A stretch of 64,000 nucleotides of DNA from Streptomyces sp. KL109B (GCF_030766935.1 NZ_JASERL010000003.1:62001-126000), one strand, 5' to 3'; shown: positions 1 through 9,959, numbered from the stretch's first letter. A program made the numbers and translations. The notes: generated from the letters alone by a model not told the origin.

Positions 1-1088
1 ACGTCCGGGGCGACCGGCTTGCCCTTCTGGTGAACCTTGAGGATCTCCAGGCGGCCCTGCATGTCCGGGCGGTCGACCGCGATCTGGCGGTCGAAGCGGC
101 CGGGGCGCAGGAGGGCCGGGTCGAGGATGTCGGGCCGGTTCGTGGCGGCGATCAGGATGACGCCGCCCTTCACGTCGAAGCCGTCCATCTCGACGAGCAG
201 CTGGTTGAGCGTCTGCTCGCGCTCGTCGTGACCGCCGCCGAGGCCGGCGCCGCGGTGGCGGCCGACCGCGTCGATCTCGTCGACGAAGACGATCGCCGGA
301 GCGTTCGCCTTGGCCTGCTCGAAGAGGTCGCGGACACGGGAGGCACCGACACCGACGAACATCTCGACGAAGTCGGAACCGGAGATCGAGTAGAAGGGCA
401 CGCCCGCCTCGCCCGCGACGGCGCGCGCGAGCAGGGTCTTGCCCGTACCGGGCGGGCCGTACAGCAGCACGCCCTTGGGAATCTTGGCGCCGACGGCCTG
501 GAACTTGGCGGGCTCCTGGAGGAATTCCTTGATCTCGTGGAGTTCCTCGACAGCCTCGTCCGAGCCCGCCACGTCGGCGAACGTCGTCTTGGGGGTGTCC
601 TTGGTGATGAGCTTGGCCTTGGACTTCCCGAAGTTCATGACTCGGGAGCCGCCGCCCTGCATCTGGTTCATCAGGAACAGGAAGACGACGACGATGAGCA
701 CGAAGGGCAGCAGGGACAGCAGGATGCCCACGAACGGGTTCTGCTTCGACGGGGAAACGGTGTACCCGTCGGGGATCTGCTTGTCCTCGAACTTGGCCTG
801 GAGATCCTTGGCCACCTCGACGCCCTGGTCGCCGATGTAGCTGGCCTGGATCTTGCTCGAGCCGTCGACCTTCTGGCCGTCCTTGAGCTCGACCTTGATG
901 GTGTCTTCATCGCCGGTGGTCAGCTTGGCCGACTGCACCTTGTTGTCGTCGATGGCCTGAATTACCTGGCCGGTGTCCACCGTCTTGTAGCCGCCGGACG
1001 AACCGACGACCTGCATCAACACGACCACGGCAAGGACGGCCAGCACGATCCACATGACCGGCCCACGGAAGTATCGCTTCACGTCCAT
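1..1088 (-). CDS. ftsH: ATP-dependent zinc metalloprotease FtsH (3' end outside the window)
   Basis: Membrane-anchored AAA+ protease that degrades misassembled membrane proteins and some regulators. Visible here are an N-terminal membrane segment (about residues 9-25), an extracytoplasmic domain, a second membrane segment (around residues 110-130), Walker A GPPGTGKT near residue 210 and Walker [10 protein letters not shown] near residue 268. The gene runs off the left edge after about 362 residues, so the HEXXH protease domain cannot be seen. The start is ATG at 1088, giving [10 protein letters not shown] as in other streptomycetes (from memory). An in-frame ATG at about 1124 would add 12 residues, but it overlaps the AGGAGGGA stretch that probably serves as the ribosome site. 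hpt and tilS lie upstream on the same strand, the usual actinobacterial order. Confidence 0.97.
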   Translation of the reverse strand, partial: MDVKRYFRGPVMWIVLAVLAVVVLMQVVGSSGGYKTVDTGQVIQAIDDNKVQSAKLTTGDEDTIKVELKDGQKVDGSSKIQASYIGDQGVEVAKDLQAKFEDKQIPDGYTVSPSKQNPFVGILLSLLPFVLIVVVFLFLMNQMQGGGSRVMNFGKSKAKLITKDTPKTTFADVAGSDEAVEELHEIKEFLQEPAKFQAVGAKIPKGVLLYGPPGTGKTLLARAVAGEAGVPFYSISGSDFVEMFVGVGASRVRDLFEQAKANAPAIVFVDEIDAVGRHRGAGLGGGHDEREQTLNQLLVEMDGFDVKGGVILIAATNRPDILDPALLRPGRFDRQIAVDRPDMQGRLEILKVHQKGKPVAPD

Positions 1089-1335
1089 CCATACGGAGCG
1101 GTGCCGCCCCGTCCCTCCTGCCATAGTGAGTTTGATAAGGCTGTTTGGAGCTTCTGGTGCTGTTCTCGGTGCTGCTCTTGGTGCTGCTGCAGCTATTTGA
1201 AGAACTGTTCTTCGGACGGTACCCCAGCATTGTCACCCGAAGCCGCAGGGGACGGCCCAGAATCTGCCCTTCGCATGCTCCAACGGCGGGAACGCCGCGA
1301 GGGTTCCCGTCCCCGCGTGCGGGTCTGACGGCGAC

Positions 1336-1896
1336 TCAGCCGCCGTAGACGTGCGGTGCGAGGGTGCCGACGAACGGCAGGTTCCGGTACTTCTCCGCGT
1401 AGTCCAGGCCGTAGCCGACCACGAACTCGTTCGGGATGTCGAAGCCGACCCACTTCACGTCGATGTCGACCTTGGCCGCCTCGGGCTTGCGCAGCAGCGT
1501 GCACACCTCGAGGGAGGCGGGCTCGCGCGAGCCGAGGTTGGTGAGCAGCCAGGACAGCGTCAGACCGGAGTCGATGATGTCCTCGACGATCAGGACGTGC
1601 TTGTCCTTGATGTCGGTGTCCAGGTCCTTGAGGATCCGCACGACACCGGAGGACTGGGTGCCCGAGCCGTACGAGGACACCGCCATCCAGTCCATGGTGA
1701 GCGGGGTGGACAGGGCGCGAGCCAGATCCGCCATGACCATCACGGCGCCCTTGAGGACCCCGACGATCAGCAGGTCCTTGCCCGCGTACTCCGCGTCGAC
1801 CTTCGCGGCCAGCTCGGCCAGCTTCGCGTCGATCTCTTCCTTGGTGATGAGCACCGACTGAAGGTCGGTGCCCATGTCTTTCGCGTCCACCCGCAT
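1336..1896 (-). CDS. hpt: Hypoxanthine phosphoribosyltransferase
   Basis: Purine salvage enzyme that converts hypoxanthine or guanine plus PRPP to IMP or GMP in the cytoplasm. The protein is 186 residues, normal for the family. The PRPP-binding loop [11 protein letters not shown] lies at residues 101-111, and the [11 protein letters not shown] flap lies near residue 75. The start is ATG at 1896 ([10 protein letters not shown]). The open frame continues upstream into tilS, but that part has no family similarity. A second in-frame ATG 7 codons in (MGTDLQ) is an alternative. It sits between tilS and ftsH on the same strand with a short gap to tilS, so co-transcription with tilS is likely. Confidence 0.96.
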   Translation of the reverse strand: MRVDAKDMGTDLQSVLITKEEIDAKLAELAAKVDAEYAGKDLLIVGVLKGAVMVMADLARALSTPLTMDWMAVSSYGSGTQSSGVVRILKDLDTDIKDKHVLIVEDIIDSGLTLSWLLTNLGSREPASLEVCTLLRKPEAAKVDIDVKWVGFDIPNEFVVGYGLDYAEKYRNLPFVGTLAPHVYGG

Positions 1897-1940
1897 CACT
1901 TTCGGTCGTCCCACCGGCCGCCGCGACGTGACCCGTCGAG

Positions 1941-2951
1941 TCAGCCTTGCCGGATGACCAGTCTGCCACCCTGCCGCTGAGCCACGACTTTGCCCGGCAG
2001 ATTGATCCCTCCCTGGCCCCGCCAGCCCGTGATCAGGCGGTCGATCTCCTCGATGTGCCGGGCGAACAGCGCCCCGGCCGGGGCGCCGGCCTCGATGGCC
2101 GACTTCCGCAGGATCCGGCGGCGTACGGCGGGCGGCAGGGCGTACAGCTTGGCGCATTCGAGGAGTCCGGCCGCGTCCCGTACGGACTCGGTGGCCTCGC
2201 GGGCCCAGGTGTCCAGCGCGTCGGCGTCGTCGCGGGACAGCTGGGCCGTACGGGCGAGGGCCTCGACGACGCCCTTGCCGAGCGACTTCTCCAGGGCGGG
2301 CAGGCCCTCGTGGCGGAGCCTGGACCTGGTGTACGCCGGGTCGGTGTTGTGCGGGTCGTCCCAGACGGGCAGGTGCTGGACGAGGCAGGCCTTGCGGGCG
2401 GTCTGCCGGTCGAGCGTGAGGAAGGGGCGTCGGTAGCGGCCCGCGGTGCCGGAGATCGCGGCCATGCCGGACAGGGAGCGGATGCCGGAGCCGCGGGCGA
2501 GGCCGAGCAGGACGGTTTCGGCCTGGTCGTCGCGGGTGTGGCCGAGCAGGACGGCGGCGGCGCCGTGGCGTTCGGCGGCGGCGTCGAGGGCGGCGTAGCG
2601 GGCGTCGCGGGCGGCGGCCTCGGGTCCGCCGTCACGGCCGACGTCGACGGGGACGGACTCGACGGGGTTCAGGCCGAGGGCGGTCAGGCGCGCCGCGACG
2701 TCCTCGGCTCGGGCGTCGGAGCCGGGCTGCAGGCCGTGGTCGACGGTGATGCCACCGGCGCGGATGCCGAGTTTGGGGGCCTCGAAGGCGAGCGCCGAGG
2801 CGAGGGCCGTGGAATCGGCTCCTCCCGAGCAGGCGGCGAGCACCACGGGCCCGGGGTCCGCGTCGGTGCCCGGCGGGGAGTCGTTGAGGATGTCGTGGAG
2901 GACGCGGCGGACCGCCAGGCGTATCGCCGCGACCGCAGGATGGGGACCCAT
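1941..2951 (-). CDS. tilS: tRNA(Ile)-lysidine synthase TilS
   Basis: ATP-dependent enzyme that modifies the wobble cytidine of the CAU-anticodon tRNA-Ile to lysidine, so that it reads AUA. The 336-residue protein carries the N-type ATP pyrophosphatase PP-loop SGGADS at residues 42-47. It also has the [20 protein letters not shown] stretch typical of TilS around residues 136-155. A short C-terminal domain follows ([16 protein letters not shown]), the compact actinobacterial form. Start ATG at 2951. It is the first gene of an apparent tilS-hpt-ftsH run, and 229 bp of non-coding DNA separate it from the metalloprotease gene. Confidence 0.95.
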   Translation of the reverse strand: MGPHPAVAAIRLAVRRVLHDILNDSPPGTDADPGPVVLAACSGGADSTALASALAFEAPKLGIRAGGITVDHGLQPGSDARAEDVAARLTALGLNPVESVPVDVGRDGGPEAAARDARYAALDAAAERHGAAAVLLGHTRDDQAETVLLGLARGSGIRSLSGMAAISGTAGRYRRPFLTLDRQTARKACLVQHLPVWDDPHNTDPAYTRSRLRHEGLPALEKSLGKGVVEALARTAQLSRDDADALDTWAREATESVRDAAGLLECAKLYALPPAVRRRILRKSAIEAGAPAGALFARHIEEIDRLITGWRGQGGINLPGKVVAQRQGGRLVIRQG

Positions 2952-3180
2952 GTCCGGTTCCCTTCATTCCGTTGTCTGGGGGGTGGGCGCTACTGGAGAC
3001 CGGATCGAACGGGAACCAGCAACCGTCCGACTCGGCTCATTCGCTCAACGGTGACTCGGTGAGATCGGTCACGCAGAGTGTGTCGATGGTGACAGAGCCG
3101 AGCCGTTCCCCGAGCATTGCACGCCTGCCCACGGCCTACGGTCCCTCGGATGGGTGATCCTGAGCAATTTTGGGCGTGCC

Positions 3181-4329
3181 TTACGGGGCTTCGTGAGCGC
3201 CGTCCGACTTGTTGTGCACCCGCGCGACCCAGTCCGCCGGTTTCGCGATCTCCGCCTTGGTCGGCAGCGTGTTGGGAGAGGTCCACACGCGGTTGAAGCC
3301 GTCCATTCCCACCTCGTCGACGACGGCCCGGACGAACTTCTCGCCGTCGCGGTACTGGCGCAGTTTGGCGTCGAGGCCGAGGAGCTTGCGCAGCGCCAGG
3401 TCGAGCCTTGAGGCGCCCTTCTGCCTGCGCTGTTGGAACTTCTCGCGGATCTCCTCGACGGACGGCACGACGGCCGGGCCCACCCCGTCCATCACGAAGT
3501 CCGCGTGCCCTTCGAGGAGGGACATGACGGCCGTGAGGCGGCCGAGGATCTCGCGCTGCGCCGGGGTCTGCACGAGCTCGACGAGCGAGCGCCCGCCGTC
3601 GTCCTCCTCGCCCTCGGGGCGCCCTCCGGCGAGGGACTGGGCGGCCTCCCGGACGCGCTCAAGGAACGTCCCGGGGTCGACCTCGGTCTCCTCCAGGAAT
3701 GACTGGATCTCGCCCTCCAGGTGGTCGCGCAGCCAGGGCACGGCCGTGAACTGGGTGCGGTGCGTCTCCTCGTGCAGACAGACCCAGAGCCTGAAGTCGT
3801 GCGGCTCCACGTCGAGTTCGCGCTCCACGTGCACGATGTTCGGCGCTACGAGGAGGAGTCGGCCGCCGCCGTCGGGCGCGGCCGGCAGTTCGCGGGTGGC
3901 GGGGGCGAAGGTCTCGTACTGGCCGAGGACGCGGGAGGACAGGAACGAGAGCAGCATGCCGAGTTCGACGCCCGTGACCTTGCCGCCGACGGCGCCGAGC
4001 ACCGCCGGGCCCGCGCCCGAGCCGCGCCGCTCCTGCATCTTGTCGAGCAGGGGCTTGAGGACCGCGCGGAAGCCCGCGACGTTGGCCTTCACCCAGCCGG
4101 GGCGGTCGACCACGAGGACCGGGGTGTCGTGGTCGGCGTCGGTGGCCATGCGTGTGTACGCGCGGACGTGTTCCTCGGAGGCCTTGGCGTGCCGGCGCAG
4201 CTCCGCGACGACGGCCCGCGCCTCGTCCCGACTGACCTCTGGGCCTGGTCGTACGAGTCGCGTCGCGGTCGCCACCGCGAGGTTCCAGTCGACCATTCCC
4301 GAAGATGCAGCACCGCCGAGGCTCGTCAT
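3181..4329 (-). CDS. Zinc-dependent metalloprotease-family protein (DUF2342)
   Basis: A 382-residue cytoplasmic protein of the actinobacterial DUF2342 family, sometimes labelled 'coenzyme F420 biosynthesis associated'. The zinc-site motif HEETHRTQF lies near residues 186-194, and a later EGHADFVMD segment could supply a third ligand. Homologues commonly lie between dacB and tilS, as here. Proteolytic activity is predicted from the motif; the substrate is unknown. Start ATG at 4329, with an in-frame ATG 11 codons in (MVDWNLAVAT) that is also plausible. No signal peptide is seen. Confidence 0.88.
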   Translation of the reverse strand: MTSLGGAASSGMVDWNLAVATATRLVRPGPEVSRDEARAVVAELRRHAKASEEHVRAYTRMATDADHDTPVLVVDRPGWVKANVAGFRAVLKPLLDKMQERRGSGAGPAVLGAVGGKVTGVELGMLLSFLSSRVLGQYETFAPATRELPAAPDGGGRLLLVAPNIVHVERELDVEPHDFRLWVCLHEETHRTQFTAVPWLRDHLEGEIQSFLEETEVDPGTFLERVREAAQSLAGGRPEGEEDDGGRSLVELVQTPAQREILGRLTAVMSLLEGHADFVMDGVGPAVVPSVEEIREKFQQRRQKGASRLDLALRKLLGLDAKLRQYRDGEKFVRAVVDEVGMDGFNRVWTSPNTLPTKAEIAKPADWVARVHNKSDGAHEAP

Positions 4330-4418
4330 GCGTCAACGGTACGTGACCCCCCGCGTACCGGAAGAGGGCTCGGCCCCGGAGCGGCGCCCCACTTCGGTCC
4401 CTCGGAACCCTTAGGGGT

Positions 4419-5888
4419 TCACCTGCAGCCGCAGTTGGCGACGGAGGAGGCGAGGCGGTCGAGGCCGGACTGGGCGGCCTTGGGGTCGGTGGCGCCCTCC
4501 GTCATGAACGCGAAGACGAGGAGGCGGCCGTCGGCGTCGACGACCGTTCCCGCGAGCGTGTTGACGCCGGTGAGGGTGCCGGTCTTGGCACGGACCAGGC
4601 CCGTTCCTGAGGCGTCGGCCGCGTCTTCGTAGCGGCCGGCGAGGGTGCCGGTGAAGCCCGCGACGGGGAGGCCCGTGAGGACGGAGCGCAGTTCGGGGCG
4701 TGAGGGGTCGGCGGCGTCGGCGAGCAGGCCGGTGAGCAGGTTCGCGGAGACCTTGTCGGCGCGGTCGAGGCCGCTGCCGTCGGCGAAGTGGGTGTCCTTG
4801 AGGGGGAGGCGGAGCTTCTTGAGCTGCTTCTCGACGGCCTTGCCGCCGCCGTCGAAGTCGTGGCTCTCTCCCGTGGCGATCGCGGTCTGCCGGGCGAGCG
4901 CCTCGGCGATGTCGTTGTCGCTGTGCGTCAGCATCCGCTCGACCAGGGCGGACAGCGGCGGCGACGACACCTTCGCGAGCTGCTCCGTCCGGCCGGACTC
5001 CTTGCCGGGGCCCGGGTCGCCGCCCTTGGTCTCGATGCCGTGGTCGTCGAGCAGGCCGGCGAACTTCTTCGCGGCGGCCGCCGCCGGGTCGCCCTCGCGC
5101 GTGGCCGGGCCGCTGTCGGAGTCGTCGGTGCGGGCCTCGTCGGCCATGAGGGGGGTGACCTGGGCGAGGTTCTCGTTGGGGCCGATGGGGTGGGTGTCGG
5201 GCCCGGAGTACAGCGAGGTGTCGTACGTGAGGGTGACCTTGTCGATGCCGCGCTTCTTGAGGTCCTTGGCGGTGTCATCGGCGAGGGTGCGCAGGCTGGC
5301 GGCACCGTAAGGATTCTTCTCGCGGGCGGTGAGGGTGGGGTCGCCGCCGCCGATCAGGATCAGTTCCTTGGAGTCCTTCTCCAGGGCCGTGCGGGTGGCG
5401 ATGCGGTGGTCGGGTCCCGCCGCCGAGAGGGCCGCGACGGCCGTGGCCAGCTTCGTCGTGGAGGCGGGGGTGAGGGTGTCACCCGGTGCTCTTCCGTAGA
5501 GCCTCTTTCCGGTGACGGCGTCGACGACCGCGGCGGTGCGGTGGCCGCCGAGCGCGGGGGCCTTGAAGAGCGGGTCGAGGACGTCCGCGAGGGCGCTCTT
5601 CGTGGGGCCGGGGACGGACGCTCCGGGGGCGGCGAGCACCGCGGGCGCGCTCGGCGCCGCGCTCGGCCCCCGGCCGTGATCTGCGCCACCTCCGACCTCC
5701 GAGGAGGCGGCCCGGTCGGCCTCGGCCTTACGCTGACCGGAAGCGTCCCAGGGACCGGCCGCGAGCGCCACGACGGCCGCGAGGGCGAGGCCCACGGCCG
5801 TCGCACCCACGGTGACGTGCTTGGTCTTGGATCCGGCAACGGTCTTCGCCGCACTCTTCACGAGCTGCGAAGCCTTCGGCTCCGGCAC
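4419..5888 (-). CDS. dacB: D-alanyl-D-alanine carboxypeptidase/endopeptidase (PBP4, DacB family)
   Basis: Class C low-molecular-weight penicillin-binding protein that trims or cleaves peptidoglycan cross-bridges outside the membrane. All three active-site motifs are present: STTK near residue 142, SDN near 322 and KTG near 433. A single membrane segment (VGLALAAVVALAAG) near the N-terminus is the export signal or anchor, and the C-terminus ends NCGCR. The GTG at 5888 (VPEPKASQLV) is chosen because AAAGGGGC precedes it at suitable spacing. A GTG at 5933 in the same frame would add 15 residues but lies in the divergent promoter shared with ppa. Length is normal for actinobacterial DacB. Confidence 0.93.
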   Translation of the reverse strand: MPEPKASQLVKSAAKTVAGSKTKHVTVGATAVGLALAAVVALAAGPWDASGQRKAEADRAASSEVGGGADHGRGPSAAPSAPAVLAAPGASVPGPTKSALADVLDPLFKAPALGGHRTAAVVDAVTGKRLYGRAPGDTLTPASTTKLATAVAALSAAGPDHRIATRTALEKDSKELILIGGGDPTLTAREKNPYGAASLRTLADDTAKDLKKRGIDKVTLTYDTSLYSGPDTHPIGPNENLAQVTPLMADEARTDDSDSGPATREGDPAAAAAKKFAGLLDDHGIETKGGDPGPGKESGRTEQLAKVSSPPLSALVERMLTHSDNDIAEALARQTAIATGESHDFDGGGKAVEKQLKKLRLPLKDTHFADGSGLDRADKVSANLLTGLLADAADPSRPELRSVLTGLPVAGFTGTLAGRYEDAADASGTGLVRAKTGTLTGVNTLAGTVVDADGRLLVFAFMTEGATDPKAAQSGLDRLASSVANCGCR

Positions 5889-5974
5889 CGCGGACCAGCC
5901 CCTTTCGCGATCACACATCTGCGTAGGGGACACTTAACCACCAGACGTTTGTGTTGATCATTGAGGAGCCACCG

Positions 5975-6466
5975 GTGGAGTTCGACGTTCTGATCGAGAT
6001 TCCTAAGGGATCGCGGAACAAGTACGAGGTCGACCACGAGACCGGTCGCATTCGCCTCGACCGTCGCCTGTTCACGTCGACCGCCTACCCGACGGACTAC
6101 GGCTACGTCGAGAACACCCTCGGCGAGGACGGCGACCCGCTGGACGCGCTGGTCATCCTGGACGAGCCGACGTTCCCGGGCTGCCTCATCAAGTGCCGCG
6201 CGATCGGCATGTTCCGGATGACGGACGAGGCCGGCGGCGACGACAAGCTGCTGTGCGTCCCGGCGACGGACCCGCGGATGGAGCACCTGCGCGACATCCA
6301 CCACGTGTCGGAGTTCGACCGCCTGGAGATCCAGCACTTCTTCGAGGTCTACAAGGACCTGGAGCCGGGCAAGTCCGTCGAGGGCGCCGACTGGGTCGGC
6401 CGTACCGAGGCCGAGGCCGAGATCGAGCGCTCGTACAAGCGCGCGCAGGACAACGGCGGCCACTGA
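5975..6466 (+). CDS. ppa: Inorganic pyrophosphatase
   Basis: Family I soluble Mg-dependent pyrophosphatase, which drives nucleic-acid, amino-acyl-tRNA and lipid synthesis by removing PPi. The 163-residue length and the metal-binding segment [16 protein letters not shown] (around residues 48-63) are diagnostic. The start is the GTG at 5975 ([12 protein letters not shown]), with TTGAGGAG 5-12 bases upstream. An in-frame GTG at 5951 exists, but family members begin at MEFDV. It is divergent from dacB and followed immediately by a strong terminator. Confidence 0.97.
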   Translation: MEFDVLIEIPKGSRNKYEVDHETGRIRLDRRLFTSTAYPTDYGYVENTLGEDGDPLDALVILDEPTFPGCLIKCRAIGMFRMTDEAGGDDKLLCVPATDPRMEHLRDIHHVSEFDRLEIQHFFEVYKDLEPGKSVEGADWVGRTEAEAEIERSYKRAQDNGGH

Positions 6467-6481
6467 GTCTCCAGCGTTCAT

Positions 6482-6512
6482 GAACGGGCCGCCCCCCTGG
6501 GGCGGCCCGTTC
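6482..6512 (+). terminator. Factor-independent terminator of ppa
   Basis: A perfect 14-bp stem (arms 6482-6495 and 6499-6512, both strongly GC) closes a 3-base loop 16 bases after the ppa stop. There is no long T-run, as is common for Streptomyces terminators. Confidence 0.8.
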
Positions 6513-6588
6513 GCGTATCTGTGCGCATACTGAGGCGTACGAGCGGTAGACGGATACGCAGCGACGCGAAGGGCGAGGATCGGCAGAG

Positions 6589-8256
6589 GTGACGGAGCGG
6601 GAGTCCGAGGCCCCAGAGGACCGCAAGCCGCAGTCCGACGAGGCCCGCAGCGCGTTCACGCAGCCCATCGGGATCATCACGCAGCAGCCGGTGGTCGACG
6701 ACGAGTCGTCGACCACGTCGGAGTTCGCGGTCCCCGACGGGCTGAGCGTGCAGGCACCGGAGCCGGTGGACACGGAGGGCTCGGCGTTCACGCGGCCCAA
6801 GACGTACAGCGCCCGCGAGTCGCCGCCCGCGTTCACGCCGCCGCAGGGCATCCCCATGGTCAGGCTGGCCAAGGAAGCGCCCTGGCAGGACCGGATGCGC
6901 ACCATGCTGCGGATGCCGGTCGCCGAGCGGCCCGCGCCCGAGCTGGTGCAGAAGCACGACGAGGAGCACGGGCCCGCCGTGCCGCGCGTGCTCGACCTGA
7001 CGCTGCGTATCGGGGAGCTGCTGCTGGCCGGTGGTGAGGGCGCCGAGGACGTGGAGGCGGCGATGTTCGCCGTGTCCCGGTCCTACGGGCTCGACCGCTG
7101 CGAGCCGACAGTAACGTTCACTCTGCTCTCGATCAGCTTCCAGCCGTCCCTGGTGGACGACCCGGTGACGGCCTCGCGCACCGTGCGCCGCCGCGGCACC
7201 GACTACACGCGCCTCGCGGCCGTGTACCGGCTCGTCGACGACCTCAGCGACGAGGAGACCGAGGTCTCCCTGGAGGACGCCTACCGGCGCCTCGCGGAGA
7301 TCCGCCGCAACCGGCACCCCTACCCGGGCTGGGCGCTCACCGGGGCGAGCGGGCTGCTCTCCGGGTCCGCCGCGATCCTGGTCGGCGGTGACTGGCTGGT
7401 GTTCCTCGTGGCCGCGATCGGCTCGATGCTCGGCGACCGGCTCGCGTGGCTGTGCGCGGGGCGCGGGTTCCCGGAGTTCTACCAGTTCACGGTGGCCGCC
7501 ATGCCGCCCGCCGCGATGGGCATCGCGCTGACGCTCGCGCACAACTACGTAGACGTGAAGGCGTCCGCGGTGATCACCGGTGGGCTGTTCGCGCTGCTGC
7601 CGGGGCGGGCGCTGGTGGCCGGGGTGCAGGACGGTCTGACCGGCTTCTACATCACGGCCGCGGCACGCCTCCTGGAAGTCATGTACTTCTTCACGGGCAT
7701 CGTCATCGGCGTCCTGCTGATGCTCTACGTAGGCGTGCAGTTGAACGCGCAGCTCGACCCGGAAGAGGCGCTGGGGTCCAACAACCGGCCCGTGTGGCAG
7801 ATCGTCGCGTCGATGACGCTGTCGCTCGCGTTCGCCGTGCTGTTGCAGCAGGAGCGGACGACGGTGATCGCCGTGACGCTCAACGGCGGCGTGGCGGGCG
7901 CGATCTTCGGGGCGCTGCACTACCAGGGCGGGATCTCGCCGGTGGCCGCGACGGCCGCGGCGGCGGGGCTCGTGGGCCTGTTCGGGCAGCTCTTCTCGCG
8001 CTACCAGTTCGCGTCCGCGCTGCCGTACGTGACGGCCGCGATCGGCCCGCTGCTGCCGGGTTCGGCGACGTACTTCGGGCTGCTCGCGATCGCCCACAGC
8101 GATGTGAACGGCGGGGTCCAGTCGCTGTCCAAGGCGGCGGCGCTGGCCCTCGCCATCGCGATCGGCGTGAACCTCGGTGGCGAGGTCTCCCGCCTGTTCC
8201 TGCAGGGGCCGGGGGCGGCGGGGCGCCGCGCGGCGAAGCGTACGAGGGGCTTCTAA
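6589..8256 (+). CDS. Threonine/serine exporter family protein (ThrE-like)
   Basis: A 555-residue inner-membrane protein. About 130 N-terminal residues are polar and probably disordered, with repeats of the type AFTQP/AFTRP/AFTPP. The ThrE domain then starts at VPRVLDLTLRIGELLLAGGEG, and about 10 hydrophobic segments follow from near residue 250 onward. In Corynebacterium, ThrE exports threonine and serine by proton motive force; the substrate here is inferred from the family. GTG start at 6589 after GGCAGAGG. The gene stands alone, converging on dedA across a 44-bp gap. Confidence 0.88.
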   Translation: MTERESEAPEDRKPQSDEARSAFTQPIGIITQQPVVDDESSTTSEFAVPDGLSVQAPEPVDTEGSAFTRPKTYSARESPPAFTPPQGIPMVRLAKEAPWQDRMRTMLRMPVAERPAPELVQKHDEEHGPAVPRVLDLTLRIGELLLAGGEGAEDVEAAMFAVSRSYGLDRCEPTVTFTLLSISFQPSLVDDPVTASRTVRRRGTDYTRLAAVYRLVDDLSDEETEVSLEDAYRRLAEIRRNRHPYPGWALTGASGLLSGSAAILVGGDWLVFLVAAIGSMLGDRLAWLCAGRGFPEFYQFTVAAMPPAAMGIALTLAHNYVDVKASAVITGGLFALLPGRALVAGVQDGLTGFYITAAARLLEVMYFFTGIVIGVLLMLYVGVQLNAQLDPEEALGSNNRPVWQIVASMTLSLAFAVLLQQERTTVIAVTLNGGVAGAIFGALHYQGGISPVAATAAAAGLVGLFGQLFSRYQFASALPYVTAAIGPLLPGSATYFGLLAIAHSDVNGGVQSLSKAAALALAIAIGVNLGGEVSRLFLQGPGAAGRRAAKRTRGF

Positions 8257-8259
8257 GGG

Positions 8260-8275
8260 CCCTTCGTACGAAGGG
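8260..8275. terminator. Palindrome between convergent genes, possible bidirectional terminator
   Basis: The perfect 16-bp palindrome cccttcgtacgaaggg lies between the ThrE-like stop and the dedA stop. A related half (cgtacgaaggggggg) follows at 8284-8298. It has no U-tract on either side, so the terminator role is inferred from position and symmetry only. Confidence 0.4.
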
Positions 8276-8300
8276 GTGTCAGCTCGTACGAAGGGGGGGG

Positions 8301-8990
8301 TCAGCGCTTCGCGTGGCGGCGGCGCTGCGGCTGTGCGGCCGGGGCCTCTCCGGGCGTGCCGGCCGCCGCCTTCTTCGCCTTGCCGCGGGCCCGCAGGAAC
8401 TCGATCGCGATCGGCACCACCGAGATCAGGACGATCAGGATCAGGATCGCCTCGATGTTCTTGTGCACGAAGTCGATGTTGCCGAGCCAGGAGCCGAGCA
8501 GCGTCACGCCCGCGCCCCAGAGCACGCCGCCGATCACGTTGAACGTGACGAACGAGCGGTACCGCATGCCGGAGACGCCCGCGATGATCGGCGTGAACGT
8601 CCGGACGATGGGCACGAAGCGGGCCAGGACCAGGGACTTCGGGCCGTACTTCTCGAAGAACTCGTGCGCCTTCTGCACGTTCTCCTGCTTGAAGAGGCGG
8701 GAGTCCGGGCGCCTGAAGAGGGACGGGCCGACCTTCTTGCCGAACATGTAGCCCGCCTGGTCACCGAGGACCGCGGCGAGGCAGATCAGGCCGATGGCCC
8801 CCCACAGCGGGAAGTCCATGGTGCCCGCCGTGATCAGCAGGCCCGTCGTGAACAGCAGCGAGTCGCCCGGCAGGAAGAAGCCGATCAGCAGTCCCGACTC
8901 GGCGAACACGATCAGCAGCAGGCCCCAGATGCCGAACGTGTTCAGCAGGTAGTCCGGGTCCAGCCAGCTTGGTCCTAGAGCAAGCGTCAT
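8301..8990 (-). CDS. DedA family membrane protein
   Basis: A 229-residue polytopic protein of the DedA/SNARE-associated family. These proteins act in envelope homeostasis, and recent work assigns some members to lipid-carrier or phospholipid flipping. The family core FAESGLLIGFFLPGDSLLF lies at residues 29-47, and the second conserved motif RFVPIVRTFTPIIAG at about residues 124-138. The C-terminus is basic (KAKKAAAG, RRRHAKR). ATG at 8990 is preferred, with CAGGAGT upstream; the open frame continues 17 codons further but without family similarity. Which lipid is handled is not evident. Confidence 0.92.
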   Translation of the reverse strand: MTLALGPSWLDPDYLLNTFGIWGLLLIVFAESGLLIGFFLPGDSLLFTTGLLITAGTMDFPLWGAIGLICLAAVLGDQAGYMFGKKVGPSLFRRPDSRLFKQENVQKAHEFFEKYGPKSLVLARFVPIVRTFTPIIAGVSGMRYRSFVTFNVIGGVLWGAGVTLLGSWLGNIDFVHKNIEAILILIVLISVVPIAIEFLRARGKAKKAAAGTPGEAPAAQPQRRRHAKR

Positions 8991-9161
8991 CACGGGTCCG
9001 GACTCCTGAGGGGATTGGGTGACAGAGGCAAGGCACTGCAATGGCGATGCAAAGTTATCAACGCCGGTTTTCCCTGCCAGGTTCCAGTGGCCCCCTCAGG
9101 ATGCACTGTGCGGAAACTGTGGCAAACCTGTCGGTCAGCCGTTTCAGGCGCACTCAGGGGC

Positions 9162-9593
9162 TCAGGCGTTCCGGACGGCGTTCGCGTGGATCGCGTCGCG
9201 CAGGTGCTCCGCGACGCCCTCGCCCATGGCGTCGTAGTACGCCTTGAAGCGCTCGTCGTCGACGTACATGTCGCCGAAGCAGATGTGCATCTCGTACGAG
9301 ACCTCGAAGTACCAGCGCGAAACGTGCGCGCGGTGCTCCTCGGCCAGGTCCATGGCGCGCTCGCCGACCGCCGGCTCGCCCGCCGCGACCAGGGCCGCGT
9401 AGCGCGCGCTCCAGTCGTCGACCTCGGCCTGGATCCGCTTCCAGTCCTCCTTGGTGTACGTCGCGGCCCGGCGCTGCGACTCGGCGTACGCGTCCGTGCC
9501 GCCCCAGCGCTGTTCGGCCTCCTCCTGGTACTGCTCGGGGTCCTTGTCCCCGAAGACCTCGAAGCGCTCCTCGGGGGTGAGCTGGATGCCCAT
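9162..9593 (-). other. Internal start for the short TipAS drug-binding protein
   Basis: ATG at 9593 (Met110, MGIQLTPEE) has GGAGG seven bases upstream, encoded within Met-Glu-Ala-Gln-Lys. In S. lividans an independent start at the equivalent Met110 yields TipAS, a 144-residue cytoplasmic drug sequesterer made in excess over TipAL. This gene would give a 143-residue product. The dual product is inferred from the conserved Met and ribosome site. Confidence 0.7.
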
Positions 9594-9920
9594 CTTCTGT
9601 GCCTCCATGGCGTGTTCGACGGCCTCGGCCATCTTCTGCAGTTTCTCGATGCGGACGGTCAGCAGTTCGTGCTGGCGCCGCAGGTGTTCGCGGGGGTCGG
9701 TGTCCGGGTCGTCCAGCAGGGCCTGGATCTCGTCCAGCGGGAAGCCGAGTTCCCGGTAGAAGAGGACCTGTTGGAGGCGGTCGAGGTCGGCCTCGCTGTA
9801 CCGGCGGTGGCCCGCCGTGCTGCGCTCGCTCGGGGCGAGCAGGCCGATCTCGTCGTAGTGGTGCAGGGTGCGCACCGTGACCCCGGCGAACTGGGCGACC
9901 TGGCCCACGGAGTAGCTCAT
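9162..9920 (-). CDS. tipA: TipA-type MerR family multidrug-binding transcriptional activator
   Basis: A 252-residue match to TipAL of S. lividans, the thiostrepton-induced autoregulator. It consists of a MerR winged-helix DNA-binding domain (residues 1-75), a dimerising coiled coil (about 76-109) and the TipAS drug-binding domain (110-252). Cys214, the residue that bonds covalently to thiopeptides in TipAL, is present (MHIC at 211-214). The second cysteine of TipAL (position 207, recalled) is Val here. Start ATG at 9920 with AAGGAGG upstream; an in-frame ATG 3 codons earlier is possible. An internal start for the short form and a tipA-like promoter are annotated separately. Confidence 0.93.
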   Translation of the reverse strand: MSYSVGQVAQFAGVTVRTLHHYDEIGLLAPSERSTAGHRRYSEADLDRLQQVLFYRELGFPLDEIQALLDDPDTDPREHLRRQHELLTVRIEKLQKMAEAVEHAMEAQKMGIQLTPEERFEVFGDKDPEQYQEEAEQRWGGTDAYAESQRRAATYTKEDWKRIQAEVDDWSARYAALVAAGEPAVGERAMDLAEEHRAHVSRWYFEVSYEMHICFGDMYVDDERFKAYYDAMGEGVAEHLRDAIHANAVRNA

Positions 9921-9959
9921 CCGCCGCACCTCCTTCCTCGTACGTCATTCAGCTTGGAG

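Noticed and set aside
5889..5974. Longer dacB (GTG 5933) and ppa (GTG 5951) starts
   Set aside because: Both would place coding sequence in the shared divergent promoter, and better ribosome sites precede the internal starts.
9019..9237. 72-residue plus-strand frame with CGNCGK cysteines before tipA
   Set aside because: Overlaps the tipA 3' end and the dedA promoter; the cysteine pair is isolated and no ribosome site is seen.
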